Origin: JASLDZ01 sp964235945
GTDB taxonomy: Bacteria > Pseudomonadota > Alphaproteobacteria > Caulobacterales > Caulobacteraceae
Direction of reading: 5' to 3'
Assembly (NCBI GenBank): GCA_964235945.1
Contig: CAXSDV010000008.1
Span: 16,220 to 80,219 of the forward strand
Length of the DNA stretch: 64,000 bases
The notes beneath the pieces are model-generated. The model searched no databases. It saw only the letters and a program-made list of their open reading frames with translations, and was not told where the DNA came from. Both the position numbers and the translations under genes were made by a program. Position 1 is the stretch's first letter. Each line of letters opens with the position of its first letter. Shown here in pieces: positions 24,797 to 32,861 of the stretch.

Positions 24797-26092
24797 TCAG
24801 TGGGCGCGCACGGGCAGGGGCACCACCTCGGCGGGCGGTCCCGGGCGCCCGCAGCCGCACAACCGGTCGTAGAGCGCCGACAGGTCGGTGAATGTGGCGT
24901 GCCAGCCGTGGCGGGCGACGGCGCGGGCGCGGGCGGCGGCGCCCACCGCCTCCACGTCCCGGGCGAACAGCGCCTCCACCGCTTCCGCCAGGGGACCGGC
25001 CGCGGCGCGCGGTGCGAGTTCGCCCACCGCCGCGTCCACGATCTCGGCGATGCCGCCGGAGGCCACGCCCACCATGGGCAGGCCGCAGGCCATGGCCTCC
25101 AGCGCGATCAGCCCGAAGGGCTCGTGGTCGTTGGCGTGGACGAAGGCGTCGCAACTGGCCATCAGCCGCGCGACCTGGCGGGGATCGGTTTCGTAGTCGA
25201 GGCAGGTGGCGTTGGACTGGGGCCGCGCCCCCGCGCCCGCCGCCACCAGCAGCAGGTGGTAGTCCGGGCCCAGCCGGGCGACGGCGTCCAGCAGCACCTC
25301 CACGTTCTTCTCGCGCGCGGGCCGCCCGGCGAACACCAGGAGGCGCGTGCGCGCGGGCAGGCCCAGCTGGCGGCGCAGGCCGGCGGGGTCGGCGCGGTCG
25401 GGCCGGAACAGGTCGGTGTCCACCCCCAGCGGGGTGACGTGCACCCCGGGCACGCCCGCGTGGAGCAGGCGCTCGGCGATGTGGCGCGAGGGGGCGACCA
25501 CCTGGTCGAAGCGGCGGAACAGCCGCGCCCAGCGCCGACGCACCGGCGGCTCGGCCCACTCGCCCAGGTGCAGCGCGGCCAGGGCGGCGGGGTCCGAATG
25601 GCAGAAGCCCACCACGGGCGCGCCCAGCCGTTCGCCCGCCTCCAAGGCGGCGCGGCCGGGGGCGTAGGGGTCGCCCGCCTCGATGACGGAGGGGGCCAGC
25701 GCCTCCAGCCGGTCGGCCCAGCGGCGGGTGGAGGCGGGCCAGCGGTAGCCGTCGCCGAAGGGCAGGCGCGCGGCGGCGATGTTGACCACGCCGCGCCCGG
25801 TGTCGCGCGTGGCCGAGCCCGGCACCACCAGGGTGTGGCGCAGGTCGGGGCGGTGCAGCTCCAGCCAGGCGCGCTTGGCGAGCAGGTAACGCTTCACCCC
25901 GCCGCTGCGCGGGGCGAACAGCATGGTGGTGTCGACGAGGTGGCGGCGGCGGTCGGGGTCGGCCAGGGTCCGCGCGGTCGATCCCCCGCGCCGCGCAGGC
26001 GCCTGGAGTTCGTCGCCGACCCGGAAATCCAGCACCACGCGCGCGACCTCCCGGACATCGTCCCTATGCGGCAGAACGCGCCGACTCCGCAT
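24797..26092 (-). CDS. GT4-type glycosyltransferase
   Basis: Glycosyltransferase family 4 (GT-B fold), using a nucleotide sugar. The N-terminal domain begins at about residue 55 (VDTTMLFAPRSGGVKRYLLAK); the C-terminal domain has PLGVDTDLFRPDR, LVFAGRPAREKNVEVLLDAV and the donor-binding EPFGLIALEAMACGLPMVG (E-x7-E). Such proteins often add mannose or glucose to lipids or exopolysaccharide; acceptor unknown. The start is uncertain: ATG at 26092 is chosen, but the first 50 residues are Arg-rich and unlike the family, so the real start may be further in. It is divergent from the FAD monooxygenase. Confidence 0.82.
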   Translation of the reverse strand: MRSRRVLPHRDDVREVARVVLDFRVGDELQAPARRGGSTARTLADPDRRRHLVDTTMLFAPRSGGVKRYLLAKRAWLELHRPDLRHTLVVPGSATRDTGRGVVNIAAARLPFGDGYRWPASTRRWADRLEALAPSVIEAGDPYAPGRAALEAGERLGAPVVGFCHSDPAALAALHLGEWAEPPVRRRWARLFRRFDQVVAPSRHIAERLLHAGVPGVHVTPLGVDTDLFRPDRADPAGLRRQLGLPARTRLLVFAGRPAREKNVEVLLDAVARLGPDYHLLLVAAGAGARPQSNATCLDYETDPRQVARLMASCDAFVHANDHEPFGLIALEAMACGLPMVGVASGGIAEIVDAAVGELAPRAAAGPLAEAVEALFARDVEAVGAAARARAVARHGWHATFTDLSALYDRLCGCGRPGPPAEVVPLPVRAH

Positions 26093-26163
26093 TGCGTTCA
26101 AGCCCCCTCAGCCCATGTTCGCCGCCGCGGGCCCGGTCAAGCGGGGGCGGACGGGGGCGGGGC

Positions 26164-27366
26164 GTGCGGGCGGTGGTGGCGGGAGCGGGCGTGGGCGGGC
26201 TGGCGACGGCGCTGGCGCTCCACGCGCGCGGCGTTCGCCCGCTGGTGGTGGAACGCGCGCCGGTGCTGGGCGAGGCGGGCGCGGGCGTGCAGCTCGGCCC
26301 CAACGCCGTGCGCGTGCTGGACGCCCTGGGCGTGGGCGAGGCCCTGCGCAGGGCGGCCTTCGCGCCCGAGGCCCTGGAGGTCCGCTCCGCCGCCACCGGC
26401 CGCCTGCGCCTGCGCGCGCCCCTGGGGGTCGCGGCGCGGGAGCGGTGGGGCGCGCCTTACCTGCAGGTCCACCGCGCCGACCTGCAGGCGCTGCTGCTGG
26501 ACGCGGTGCGCGCGCGCGGCGCCGCCGACCTGCGCCTGGGCGTGGAGGCGTTGGGCGTCGACGCGGACGGCCGCGTGCGCCTGTCGGACGGGGCGACGCC
26601 CTCCGCCGACCTCGTGGTCGCGGCCGACGGGGTGCGCTCGCGCCTGCGGGCCGCGGCGGCGGGCGAGGACGCGCCGCGCTTCACCGGCCAAGTGGCCTGG
26701 CGCGCGGTGGTGGAGGCGTCGGCGCTGGCGCCGGGGGGCGCGCCGCCGGTGGCCGCCGTGTGGACCGCGCGCGCCGCCCACTTCGTCCACTACCCCGTGC
26801 GCGCCGGCGCGGCGGTGAACCTCGTGGCGGTCGTCGAGGCGAGGGGGTGGGAGGCGGAGTCCTGGCGCGAGCCGGGCGACCCGGCCCTGCTGCTGCGCGC
26901 CTTCGGGGGATGGCCGCAGCCGGTGGCCGCGCTCGTGCGGGCGGCGGCCGACGGTCCCGTCTGGCGCTGGGCGCTGTTCGACCGGTCGCCCGCCACGGCC
27001 ATGGCGCGGGGGCGTCTGGCGCTGCTGGGCGACGCGGCCCACCCCATGCTCCCCTTCCTGGCCCAGGGCGCGGCCATGGCGATCGAGGACGCCTGGGCGC
27101 TGGCCGAGGCCGTGGCCGATGTCGGGCGCGAGGGCGTGGAGCCCGCCCTCGCCGCCTACGCCGCGCGCCGTCTGCCGCGGGTGCGCCGGGTGCAGGCGGC
27201 CTCCAGCCGCAACGCGCGGCTGTTCCACCTGCCCGAGGCGGCGGCGGCGGCGGCCTTCGGCGCGGCCGCCCTGCAGGACCGTCTGAGGCCGGGAGGGGCC
27301 CTCGCGCGGCTCGACTGGCTCTACGGCGGGGGTCCGGTCTCGGCCGCCGGCGTCAGAACGGGCTGA
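26164..27366 (+). CDS. FAD-dependent aromatic monooxygenase (salicylate hydroxylase/UbiH-like)
   Basis: 400-residue group A flavoprotein hydroxylase. It starts at GTG (VRAVVAGAGVGGLATALALH, FAD-binding GxGxxG), has the DG motif region DLVVAADGVRSRLR and the GD motif RLALLGDAAHPMLPFLAQGA with following MAIEDAWALAEA. These are the three signatures of the salicylate hydroxylase/6-hydroxynicotinate monooxygenase class. The substrate is not known. A GC-rich GGGGCGGGG lies before the start. Its 3' end overlaps that of flgH by 14 bases in convergent orientation. Confidence 0.88.
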   Translation: MRAVVAGAGVGGLATALALHARGVRPLVVERAPVLGEAGAGVQLGPNAVRVLDALGVGEALRRAAFAPEALEVRSAATGRLRLRAPLGVAARERWGAPYLQVHRADLQALLLDAVRARGAADLRLGVEALGVDADGRVRLSDGATPSADLVVAADGVRSRLRAAAAGEDAPRFTGQVAWRAVVEASALAPGGAPPVAAVWTARAAHFVHYPVRAGAAVNLVAVVEARGWEAESWREPGDPALLLRAFGGWPQPVAALVRAAADGPVWRWALFDRSPATAMARGRLALLGDAAHPMLPFLAQGAAMAIEDAWALAEAVADVGREGVEPALAAYAARRLPRVRRVQAASSRNARLFHLPEAAAAAAFGAAALQDRLRPGGALARLDWLYGGGPVSAAGVRTG

Positions 27367-28099
27367 AGCTGTTGAGGAGGGCTTGGCCGGCGGGGGTCTT
27401 CTGCACGTTGGTGACCTGCCCCTTGCCGCCGTAGCTGACCCGCGCCTCGGCGATCTGCGTGTGCTTGATGGTGTTGGAGGAGGTGATGTCCTCCGGCCGC
27501 ACGACGCCGGCGATGGTCAGCTCGCGCAGCTCCTGGTTGATGCGCACCTCCTGGCGGCCCTGGATGACCAGGTTGCCGTTGGGCAGGATGGAGCTGACCA
27601 CCGCCGCGATGGTCAACTGCACCGCTTCGGACCGGTTCACCGAGCCCTGGCCGTTGGACGACAGGTCGCTGGTGGTCCCGACCGCGTTCTTGGGGTCGAA
27701 GCCCGAGGGCAGGAACTTGCCGACCGATCCCTCCAGCCCGAACAGGTTGGACAGGCCGAGGTTGGTCTTGGCCGAGCGCTGCGTCGCCGTGTTGTTCTGC
27801 AGCTTGGCGCTGTCGGTGATGTCGATGTTCACCGTCAGGATGTCGCCCACCTTGGACGCGCGCTGGTCGTGGAAGAAGGCGCGCGAACCGTTGCGCCACA
27901 GGGAGTTGGACGAGGCGGGGCGCGGGCCCTCGTCGCGGCTCTCCAGCATGGGCGGGCGCGGCGGGGCCTGGGGGACGGGGTAGACGATGGGCGTCATGGT
28001 CGGCGTGGCCACCGCGTCGTGGATGGAGGCGCAGGCCCCCAGCATCGACGGGGCGGCGAGAACGGCGGCCAGGAGGAGGGGGCGGAGGGGAGCGCGCAT
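27353..28099 (-). CDS. flgH: flagellar L-ring protein FlgH
   Basis: 248-residue outer-membrane lipoprotein forming the L ring of the basal body. A signal peptide ends in the lipobox LGAC (Cys about 23). The FlgH core includes SLWRNGSRAFFHDQRASKVGDILTV, SILPNGNLVIQGRQEVRIN and the C-terminal DITSSNTIKHTQIAEARVSYGG. Last gene of flgF-flgG-flgA-flgH, 26 bp after flgA. Length and motifs are typical. Confidence 0.96.
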   Translation of the reverse strand: MRAPLRPLLLAAVLAAPSMLGACASIHDAVATPTMTPIVYPVPQAPPRPPMLESRDEGPRPASSNSLWRNGSRAFFHDQRASKVGDILTVNIDITDSAKLQNNTATQRSAKTNLGLSNLFGLEGSVGKFLPSGFDPKNAVGTTSDLSSNGQGSVNRSEAVQLTIAAVVSSILPNGNLVIQGRQEVRINQELRELTIAGVVRPEDITSSNTIKHTQIAEARVSYGGKGQVTNVQKTPAGQALLNSFSPF

Positions 28100-28125
28100 G
28101 GCGGGGATCCGGTGCGGGGGTCGGG

Positions 28126-28896
28126 TCAGCGCGCGGCGAAGCGCAGGGCGGGGTCGAAGGCGGCGCGGCGCAGGCGCTCGGCGGCGGGGCCGACCACCGC
28201 CTGGCCGGGGCCGGACGCCACCGCCTCCAGAAGCTTCTTGGACTGCACGTTCTGCAGGGTGACGTTTTCGCCCACCGCCGCCTCGCCCTGGGCCTTGGCC
28301 TGGAGCGTCAGCGCGATCCCGTCGTCCTCGAAGGCGACGGAGACGAGGTCGTCGCGGCGGATCACCCGGGGGCTGGCCAGGTCGCGGGCGGCCACGGCCG
28401 CGCCCTCGCGCAGGGGGCGGCGCGCGGCCTTGCCGATGGCCGCGTCCGCATCGGACGGCGCGTCGGAGGGGGCCACCGCCTCGTCGCTCCAGACGAGGTC
28501 GGAGGGTTGCACCACCTCGCCCACGTTCAGCGAACGCGCGTAGGCCAGCACGCCGCCGCGGCTGCGCCCGGCGCGGGCGCGGGCGGCGGCGGCGGGGCGC
28601 GGACCCTCCACGGAGGCGACCACGATGCGCCGGCGGCCCTGGGCGTTGGCCCAGTCGAGCCCGGCGCGGCGGGCGGCGGTCTGCACCCGGCCGGCCTCCA
28701 GCACGGTCTCCGCCCCGGTGGGCGCGGCCTCGCCGACCACCGCGGAACCGGCCGATCCCGCGCCGTCGAACAGGTCGCCCAGGGTGACGGAGGCCCCGTG
28801 GCTCTCCGGGTGGTCGCGCAGGTCCACGGGCGTGGCGGCCAGGGCGGGCAGGGCGAGGACGGAGGCGGCGAGCGCGAGCAGCAGGGCGCGGGTCAT
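28126..28896 (-). CDS. flgA: flagellar P-ring assembly chaperone FlgA
   Basis: 256-residue periplasmic chaperone for P-ring (FlgI) assembly. A signal peptide (LLLALAASVLALPALAA) is followed by the SAF-like domain typical of FlgA: SLNVGEVVQPSDLVW, AARRPLREGAAVAARDL, VIRRDDLVSVAFEDDGIALTLQAKA and the terminal GENVTLQNVQSKKLLEA. The ATG at 28896 follows the flgG stop by only two bases, showing tight coupling. The P-ring gene flgI itself is not in the window. Confidence 0.93.
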   Translation of the reverse strand: MTRALLLALAASVLALPALAATPVDLRDHPESHGASVTLGDLFDGAGSAGSAVVGEAAPTGAETVLEAGRVQTAARRAGLDWANAQGRRRIVVASVEGPRPAAAARARAGRSRGGVLAYARSLNVGEVVQPSDLVWSDEAVAPSDAPSDADAAIGKAARRPLREGAAVAARDLASPRVIRRDDLVSVAFEDDGIALTLQAKAQGEAAVGENVTLQNVQSKKLLEAVASGPGQAVVGPAAERLRRAAFDPALRFAAR

Positions 28897-28898
28897 GG

Positions 28899-29687
28899 TC
28901 ACGACTTCAGCTGGGAGGTGGTGGAAAGCATCTGGTCGGCGGCGGTGACCACCTTGGAGTTCATCTCGTAGGCGCGCTGGGCCACGATCAGGCTGGTGAT
29001 CTCGCTCACCGGGTCGACGTTGGACGCCTCCGTGTAGCCCTGCAGCAGCGAGCCGTAGCCCGTGGTGGTCGGGTTTCCCGTCACCGGCGCGCCCGAAGAG
29101 CCTGATTGCAGGAAGTAGTTGTCGCCGATCGCCTCCAGTCCCGCCTCGTTGAAGAAGGTGGACAATTGCAGCTGGCCGACCTGTTGCGGCGCGGTCTGGC
29201 CGGGGATGCTCACCTGCACCTGGCCGGACTTGGAGATGGTCACGTCCGTGGCGTTCTGCGGAACGCTGATCTGAGGCTGCACGAGATAGCCGTCGACCGT
29301 GCAGAGCTGGCCTTGGTCGTTGACGCTGAAGTTGCCCGCGCGGGTGTAGCCCGTGTCGCCGGACGGCAGCGTCACCTGGAAGTAGCCGCGGCCGTTGATC
29401 GCCAGGTCGAACTTGTTGCCCGTCTGCGTCAGCGCCCCCTGGAGCGTGATGCGGTACACCGAACCCGTCTTCACGCCGGAGCCCACCTGGATGCCCGTGG
29501 GCACCACCGTGCCCGCGTCCGAGCTCTGCGCGCCCATGCGCGAGACGTTCTCGTAGAGCAGGTCCTGGAACTCGGCGCGCTGCTTCTTGAAGCCCACCGT
29601 GTTCATGTTGGCGATGTTGTTGGAGATGGTCTCCACGTTGAGCTGCTGGGCGGCCATGCCGGTGGCCGCGATGCGAAGCGCCCTCAT
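28899..29687 (-). CDS. flgG: flagellar distal rod protein FlgG
   Basis: 262-residue axial protein of the distal rod. N-terminal MRALRIAATGMAAQQLNVE and NNIANMNTVGFKKQRAEFQDL, central FDLAINGRGYFQV and C-terminal SEITSLIVAQRAYEMNSKVV are diagnostic of FlgG. It is secreted by the flagellar type III system, hence no signal peptide. AAGGA lies nine bases before the ATG. It follows flgF by 18 bp. Confidence 0.96.
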   Translation of the reverse strand: MRALRIAATGMAAQQLNVETISNNIANMNTVGFKKQRAEFQDLLYENVSRMGAQSSDAGTVVPTGIQVGSGVKTGSVYRITLQGALTQTGNKFDLAINGRGYFQVTLPSGDTGYTRAGNFSVNDQGQLCTVDGYLVQPQISVPQNATDVTISKSGQVQVSIPGQTAPQQVGQLQLSTFFNEAGLEAIGDNYFLQSGSSGAPVTGNPTTTGYGSLLQGYTEASNVDPVSEITSLIVAQRAYEMNSKVVTAADQMLSTTSQLKS

Positions 29688-29705
29688 CTGCTGCGATCCT
29701 TAAGG

Positions 29706-30449
29706 TCAGGCGGCCTTGCCGAGGCGCTGGACGGCGCTTCTCGACAGGTCGGAGGTGGAGTTCATGATCGACATGACGCGCTCGTAGGCGCGGGTGGTGT
29801 CGATCAGGCTGGTGATCTCGAGCACGGGCTTGACGTTGGCGCGCTCCACCGCGCCCTGGCGGACCTGGGCGTCGGCGGCGGGGATCGGCGTCTCGTCCGT
29901 GGCGAACAGGTTGTCGCCGTCCTTGCGCAGGCCCTTCAGGTCGGCGAAGCGCGCCACGGTGAGCTTGCCCGCCTGGGTGACCTGGCCGTGCTCGTCGGTC
30001 TGGGAGATCGTTCCGTCCTTGCCCACCGACGGCGGGGACTTGGCCGGGTCGAAGCTGATCTCCGAGCCCTCGGCGGTCAGCACGGGGTTCCCGTCCTTGG
30101 TGACCAGCCGGTTCTGGGTGTCCACGCCGAAGCGGCCGTCGCGGGTGAAGCGCGGGCCGGCGGGCGTCTGCACCTGGAAGAAGGCGTCGCCCTGGATGGC
30201 GAAGTCGTAGGGGCCGCCCGTCTGCTCGACGCCGCCCTGGCCGAAGTCGCGCGCCACCCCGTCGTCCAGCGCGTACTTCACCGGGCCGAAGCGCGGCGCC
30301 TTCTGCGGAACCAGAGGATCGGTCTGCAGCATCAGGTTCTCGACCTTGAAGCCGGCGGTGTCGAGGTTGGCGATGTTGTTGGCGGCGATGTCCAGCTGGC
30401 GCTGGAGCGTCATCTGCTTCGACAGTCCGACGTAGAGGGCGTTGTCCAT
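29706..30449 (-). CDS. flgF: flagellar proximal rod protein FlgF
   Basis: 247-residue rod protein. N-terminal YVGLSKQMTLQRQLDIAANN and ANLDTAGFKVENLMLQ, central YDFAIQGDAFFQVQTPAGPRFTRDGRF and C-terminal PVLEITSLIDTTRAYERV define FlgF. First gene of the flgFGAH operon. A near-consensus sigma-54 promoter lies 26-41 bp upstream of its ATG, in line with flagellar class III control in Caulobacter-type bacteria. It is divergent from fliL, 198 bp between starts. Confidence 0.95.
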   Translation of the reverse strand: MDNALYVGLSKQMTLQRQLDIAANNIANLDTAGFKVENLMLQTDPLVPQKAPRFGPVKYALDDGVARDFGQGGVEQTGGPYDFAIQGDAFFQVQTPAGPRFTRDGRFGVDTQNRLVTKDGNPVLTAEGSEISFDPAKSPPSVGKDGTISQTDEHGQVTQAGKLTVARFADLKGLRKDGDNLFATDETPIPAADAQVRQGAVERANVKPVLEITSLIDTTRAYERVMSIMNSTSDLSRSAVQRLGKAA

Positions 30450-30474
30450 GGGGCGTCCCGTTCACGATGAACGG

Positions 30475-30490
30475 TGCAACGGCCGTGCCG
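30475..30490 (-). promoter_or_regulatory. sigma-54 (RpoN) promoter of the flgF operon
   Basis: Read on the minus strand the site is CGGCACGGCCGTTGCA. It matches the -24/-12 consensus TGGCACG-N4-TTGC at every position but the first T, with the required ten bases between GG and GC. The -12 GC lies about 28 bp before the flgF ATG, giving a predicted leader of about 16 nt. Activation by an FlbD-type enhancer-binding protein is expected from known Caulobacter biology; no activator gene is in the window. Confidence 0.8.
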
Positions 30491-30647
30491 TCGTGCGATC
30501 CCTTGCGGGTCAACGGGTTTGGGGGACCACCGGGCAGGTCGAAACCCGGCGAAGCGCGCCGGCAGGGCATGTTTTGCCGACCTGCACGCTCCGTTAACGG
30601 TTCGGGCCGCAGTGAGGCGTCTCCCGCCGTCCGTTTCCGCGTGCCCC

Positions 30648-31235
30648 ATGTCGAAGGCCAAGACGCCCCCCGCGCCCGACGCCGCCCCCGCCGAAGGGGA
30701 GGAGGGCGCGCCCGCCAAGAAGAAGCCGCCCTTGATGATCCTGATCGCCGGCGGCGTGGGCGCGCTGGTGGTGCTGGGCGGCGGCGGCCTGGGCGCCATG
30801 GCCATGCTGGGCGGCGGTCACAAGGCCGAGGCCGCCGACCACGCCAAGCCCAAGCACAAGGCCGCCAAGAAGAAGGAGGGCGGCGAGAAGGGCAAGGGTG
30901 AGAAGAGCCCGATCAGCGAGGGGCCGGACGGGGTGATCTTCTACACCATGCCGGACATCATCGCCAACATACAGACCACCGACGGCAAGCAGAGCTACCT
31001 CAAGCTCAAGCTCGCCTTCGAGGTGCCCGACCAGGAGACCGCCGACGCCATCGAGCCCAACGCGCCGCGCCTGAACGACATGTTCCAGGGCTTCCTGCGC
31101 GAACTGCGCCCGGAAGACCTGAACGGCAGCGCCGGCAGCTATCAACTGCGCATGGAGATCCAGCGCCGGGTCAACCTGGTCATCGCTCCCGCGAAGGTGA
31201 ACGCGGTGCTGATCCAGGAAATGTTGGTCAGTTGA
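30648..31235 (+). CDS. fliL: flagellar basal body-associated protein FliL
   Basis: 195-residue single-pass inner-membrane protein around the stator. A cytoplasmic Lys/Ala-rich N-terminus, a transmembrane helix at about 28-50 (LMILIAGGVGALVVL...), a Lys-rich linker and the FliL domain (GVIFYTMPDIIANIQT, YLKLKLAFEVPDQET, C-terminal VNAVLIQEMLVS) are seen. The ATG at 30648 was chosen because it gives the normal length; there is no clear Shine-Dalgarno. First gene of the plus-strand flagellar operon, ten bases before fliM. Confidence 0.92.
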   Translation: MSKAKTPPAPDAAPAEGEEGAPAKKKPPLMILIAGGVGALVVLGGGGLGAMAMLGGGHKAEAADHAKPKHKAAKKKEGGEKGKGEKSPISEGPDGVIFYTMPDIIANIQTTDGKQSYLKLKLAFEVPDQETADAIEPNAPRLNDMFQGFLRELRPEDLNGSAGSYQLRMEIQRRVNLVIAPAKVNAVLIQEMLVS

Positions 31236-31245
31236 GCCCCGCGCC

Positions 31246-32301
31246 GTGAGCGACCCGTCCGTGGACGACGGCCCCGAATGGTCGGCGACGGCCGACGCCG
31301 GCCCCGAGCCGGAAGCGGTCGAGCGCATCCTCAACCAGGACGAGATCGACAGCCTGCTGGGCTTCGACATGTCCCACGACGACGCCGCCGACCGCAGCGG
31401 CGTGCGCGCGATCATCAACTCCGCGCTCGTCTCCTACGAGCGCCTGCCCATGCTGGAGATCGTCTTCGACCGGCTGGTGCGGTTGATGACCACCTCCTTG
31501 CGCAACTTCACCAGCGACAACGTCGAGGTGAGCCTCGACAACATCAGTTCCATCCGCTTCGGCGACTACCTGAACTCGATCCCCCTGCCGGCCATCCTCA
31601 GCGTGTTCCGCGCCGAGCAGCTCGACAACTACGGCCTGCTGACCGTCGACTCCAACCTGATCTACTCGATCGTGGACGTGCTGCTCGGCGGGCGGCGCGG
31701 CACCGCGGCCATGCGCATCGAGGGGCGGCCCTACACCACCATCGAGCGCGCCCTGGTGCAGCGCATGGTGGAGGTGGTGCTGGCCGACGCGCGCGCCGCC
31801 TTCGAGCCGCTGACCCCCGTCGACTTCGTGCTGGACCGCCTGGAGACCAACCCGCGCTTCGCCGCCATCGCGCGCCCGGCCAACGCCGCCATCCTGATCA
31901 AGCTGCGGATCGACATGGAGGACCGCGGCGGGCGCCTGGAGCTCTTGCTGCCCTACGCGACGCTGGAGCCCATCCGCAAGATGCTGCTCCAGCAGTTCAT
32001 GGGCGAGAAGTTCGGTCGCGACAACATCTGGGAAAGCCACCTCGCCACCGAGCTCTGGTCCACGCAGATGGAGGTTCGCGCGGTGGTGGACGAGCTGCAG
32101 GTCGACCTGCGCCGCGTGCTCGACCTGCAGGTGGGCGAGACCTTGATGCTCAACGCAGGCCCCGAGAGCCTGATCGAGATCCGGGCGGGCTCCATCCCGC
32201 TCACCCGCGGCCGCATGGGCCGGCGCGGCCCCAACATCGCCGTGCGGGTGGAGGAGCCGCTGACTTCCGCCGCCAAGCGCGCCCTGACGGCCCGGCCGTG
32301 A
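31246..32301 (+). CDS. fliM: flagellar motor switch protein FliM
   Basis: 351-residue switch (C-ring) protein. The N-terminal acidic segment ends in LNQDEIDSLLGF, the CheY-P/FliM signature, followed by the CheC-like core (NSALVSYERLPMLEIVFDRLVR, SIRFGDYLNSIPLPAI, DVLLGGRRG) and a C-terminal SpoA domain (LRRVLDLQVGETLMLN). Start is GTG at 31246. The stop overlaps the next gene (GTGA). FliG and FliN are not in the window. Confidence 0.96.
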   Translation: MSDPSVDDGPEWSATADAGPEPEAVERILNQDEIDSLLGFDMSHDDAADRSGVRAIINSALVSYERLPMLEIVFDRLVRLMTTSLRNFTSDNVEVSLDNISSIRFGDYLNSIPLPAILSVFRAEQLDNYGLLTVDSNLIYSIVDVLLGGRRGTAAMRIEGRPYTTIERALVQRMVEVVLADARAAFEPLTPVDFVLDRLETNPRFAAIARPANAAILIKLRIDMEDRGGRLELLLPYATLEPIRKMLLQQFMGEKFGRDNIWESHLATELWSTQMEVRAVVDELQVDLRRVLDLQVGETLMLNAGPESLIEIRAGSIPLTRGRMGRRGPNIAVRVEEPLTSAAKRALTARP

Positions 32302-32861
32302 ACCCCGTCTCCGTCGGCCTCGACCTCCTGCTCGTCACCCTGCTGATCACCGCCCTGGCCGTGGGCGTGCGGCTGAACGGGCGGCTCCAGGCGCTGCGCG
32401 ACGGCCACGCGGCCTTCGCCAAGTCGGTGTCCGAACTCGACGGTGCGGCCGCCCGGGCGGAGGCGGGGCTCTGCGCCCTGCGCGCGGCGACCGTGGAGGC
32501 CCACGACCAGCTCCTGACGCGCATAGAAACCGCGCGCAGCCTGTCCACCCGCCTGGAACGCGCCACGGCGGACGCGGAGACGGCCGTTCTGCGTGCGGAG
32601 CGGGCGGCGGCGGCGGCGCCTTCGCCGCGGTCCGCCCCGCGCTCCACGCCGCCGCAGACCGCGCCCGCGCCCGACCCGTCGCGCGAGCCGCCCGTCGGGT
32701 CCGCCCGTGGTCTCGGGCCGCTCCGCACGGCGGGGCCGACCCTTCCGCGCGTTCCCGAGCCTGCGCCCGAGCGGGCCGCCGCCGCGCCTTCCCTTCCGCC
32801 CGTCGACGGCGAGGGCCCGCTGGCCCGCTTCGTCGCCCGCCGCACCGGAGCGCGCCCATGA
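32298..32861 (+). CDS. DUF6468 flagellar-cluster membrane protein
   Basis: 187 residues: an N-terminal transmembrane helix (VGLDLLLVTLLITALAVGV), a short coiled coil (LDGAAARAEAGLCALRAAT to about 95) and a long Pro/Ala-rich, probably disordered tail. This matches the DUF6468 pattern seen between fliM and motE in alphaproteobacteria. Function unknown, presumably linked to the motor. GTG start overlapping the fliM stop and a stop overlapping the next ATG show strict coupling. Confidence 0.8.
   Translation: MNPVSVGLDLLLVTLLITALAVGVRLNGRLQALRDGHAAFAKSVSELDGAAARAEAGLCALRAATVEAHDQLLTRIETARSLSTRLERATADAETAVLRAERAAAAAPSPRSAPRSTPPQTAPAPDPSREPPVGSARGLGPLRTAGPTLPRVPEPAPERAAAAPSLPPVDGEGPLARFVARRTGARP

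Noticed and set aside
30573..30588. Sigma-54 promoter on the plus strand before fliL
   Set aside because: GG and GC dinucleotides around GGGCATGTTTTGC are one base off the strict ten-base spacing.
30592..30599. CtrA-binding site (TTAA-N7-TTAA) before fliL
   Set aside because: Only one half-site TTAA (30594-30597) is present; seven bases on the sequence is GGCC, so the full box is missing.
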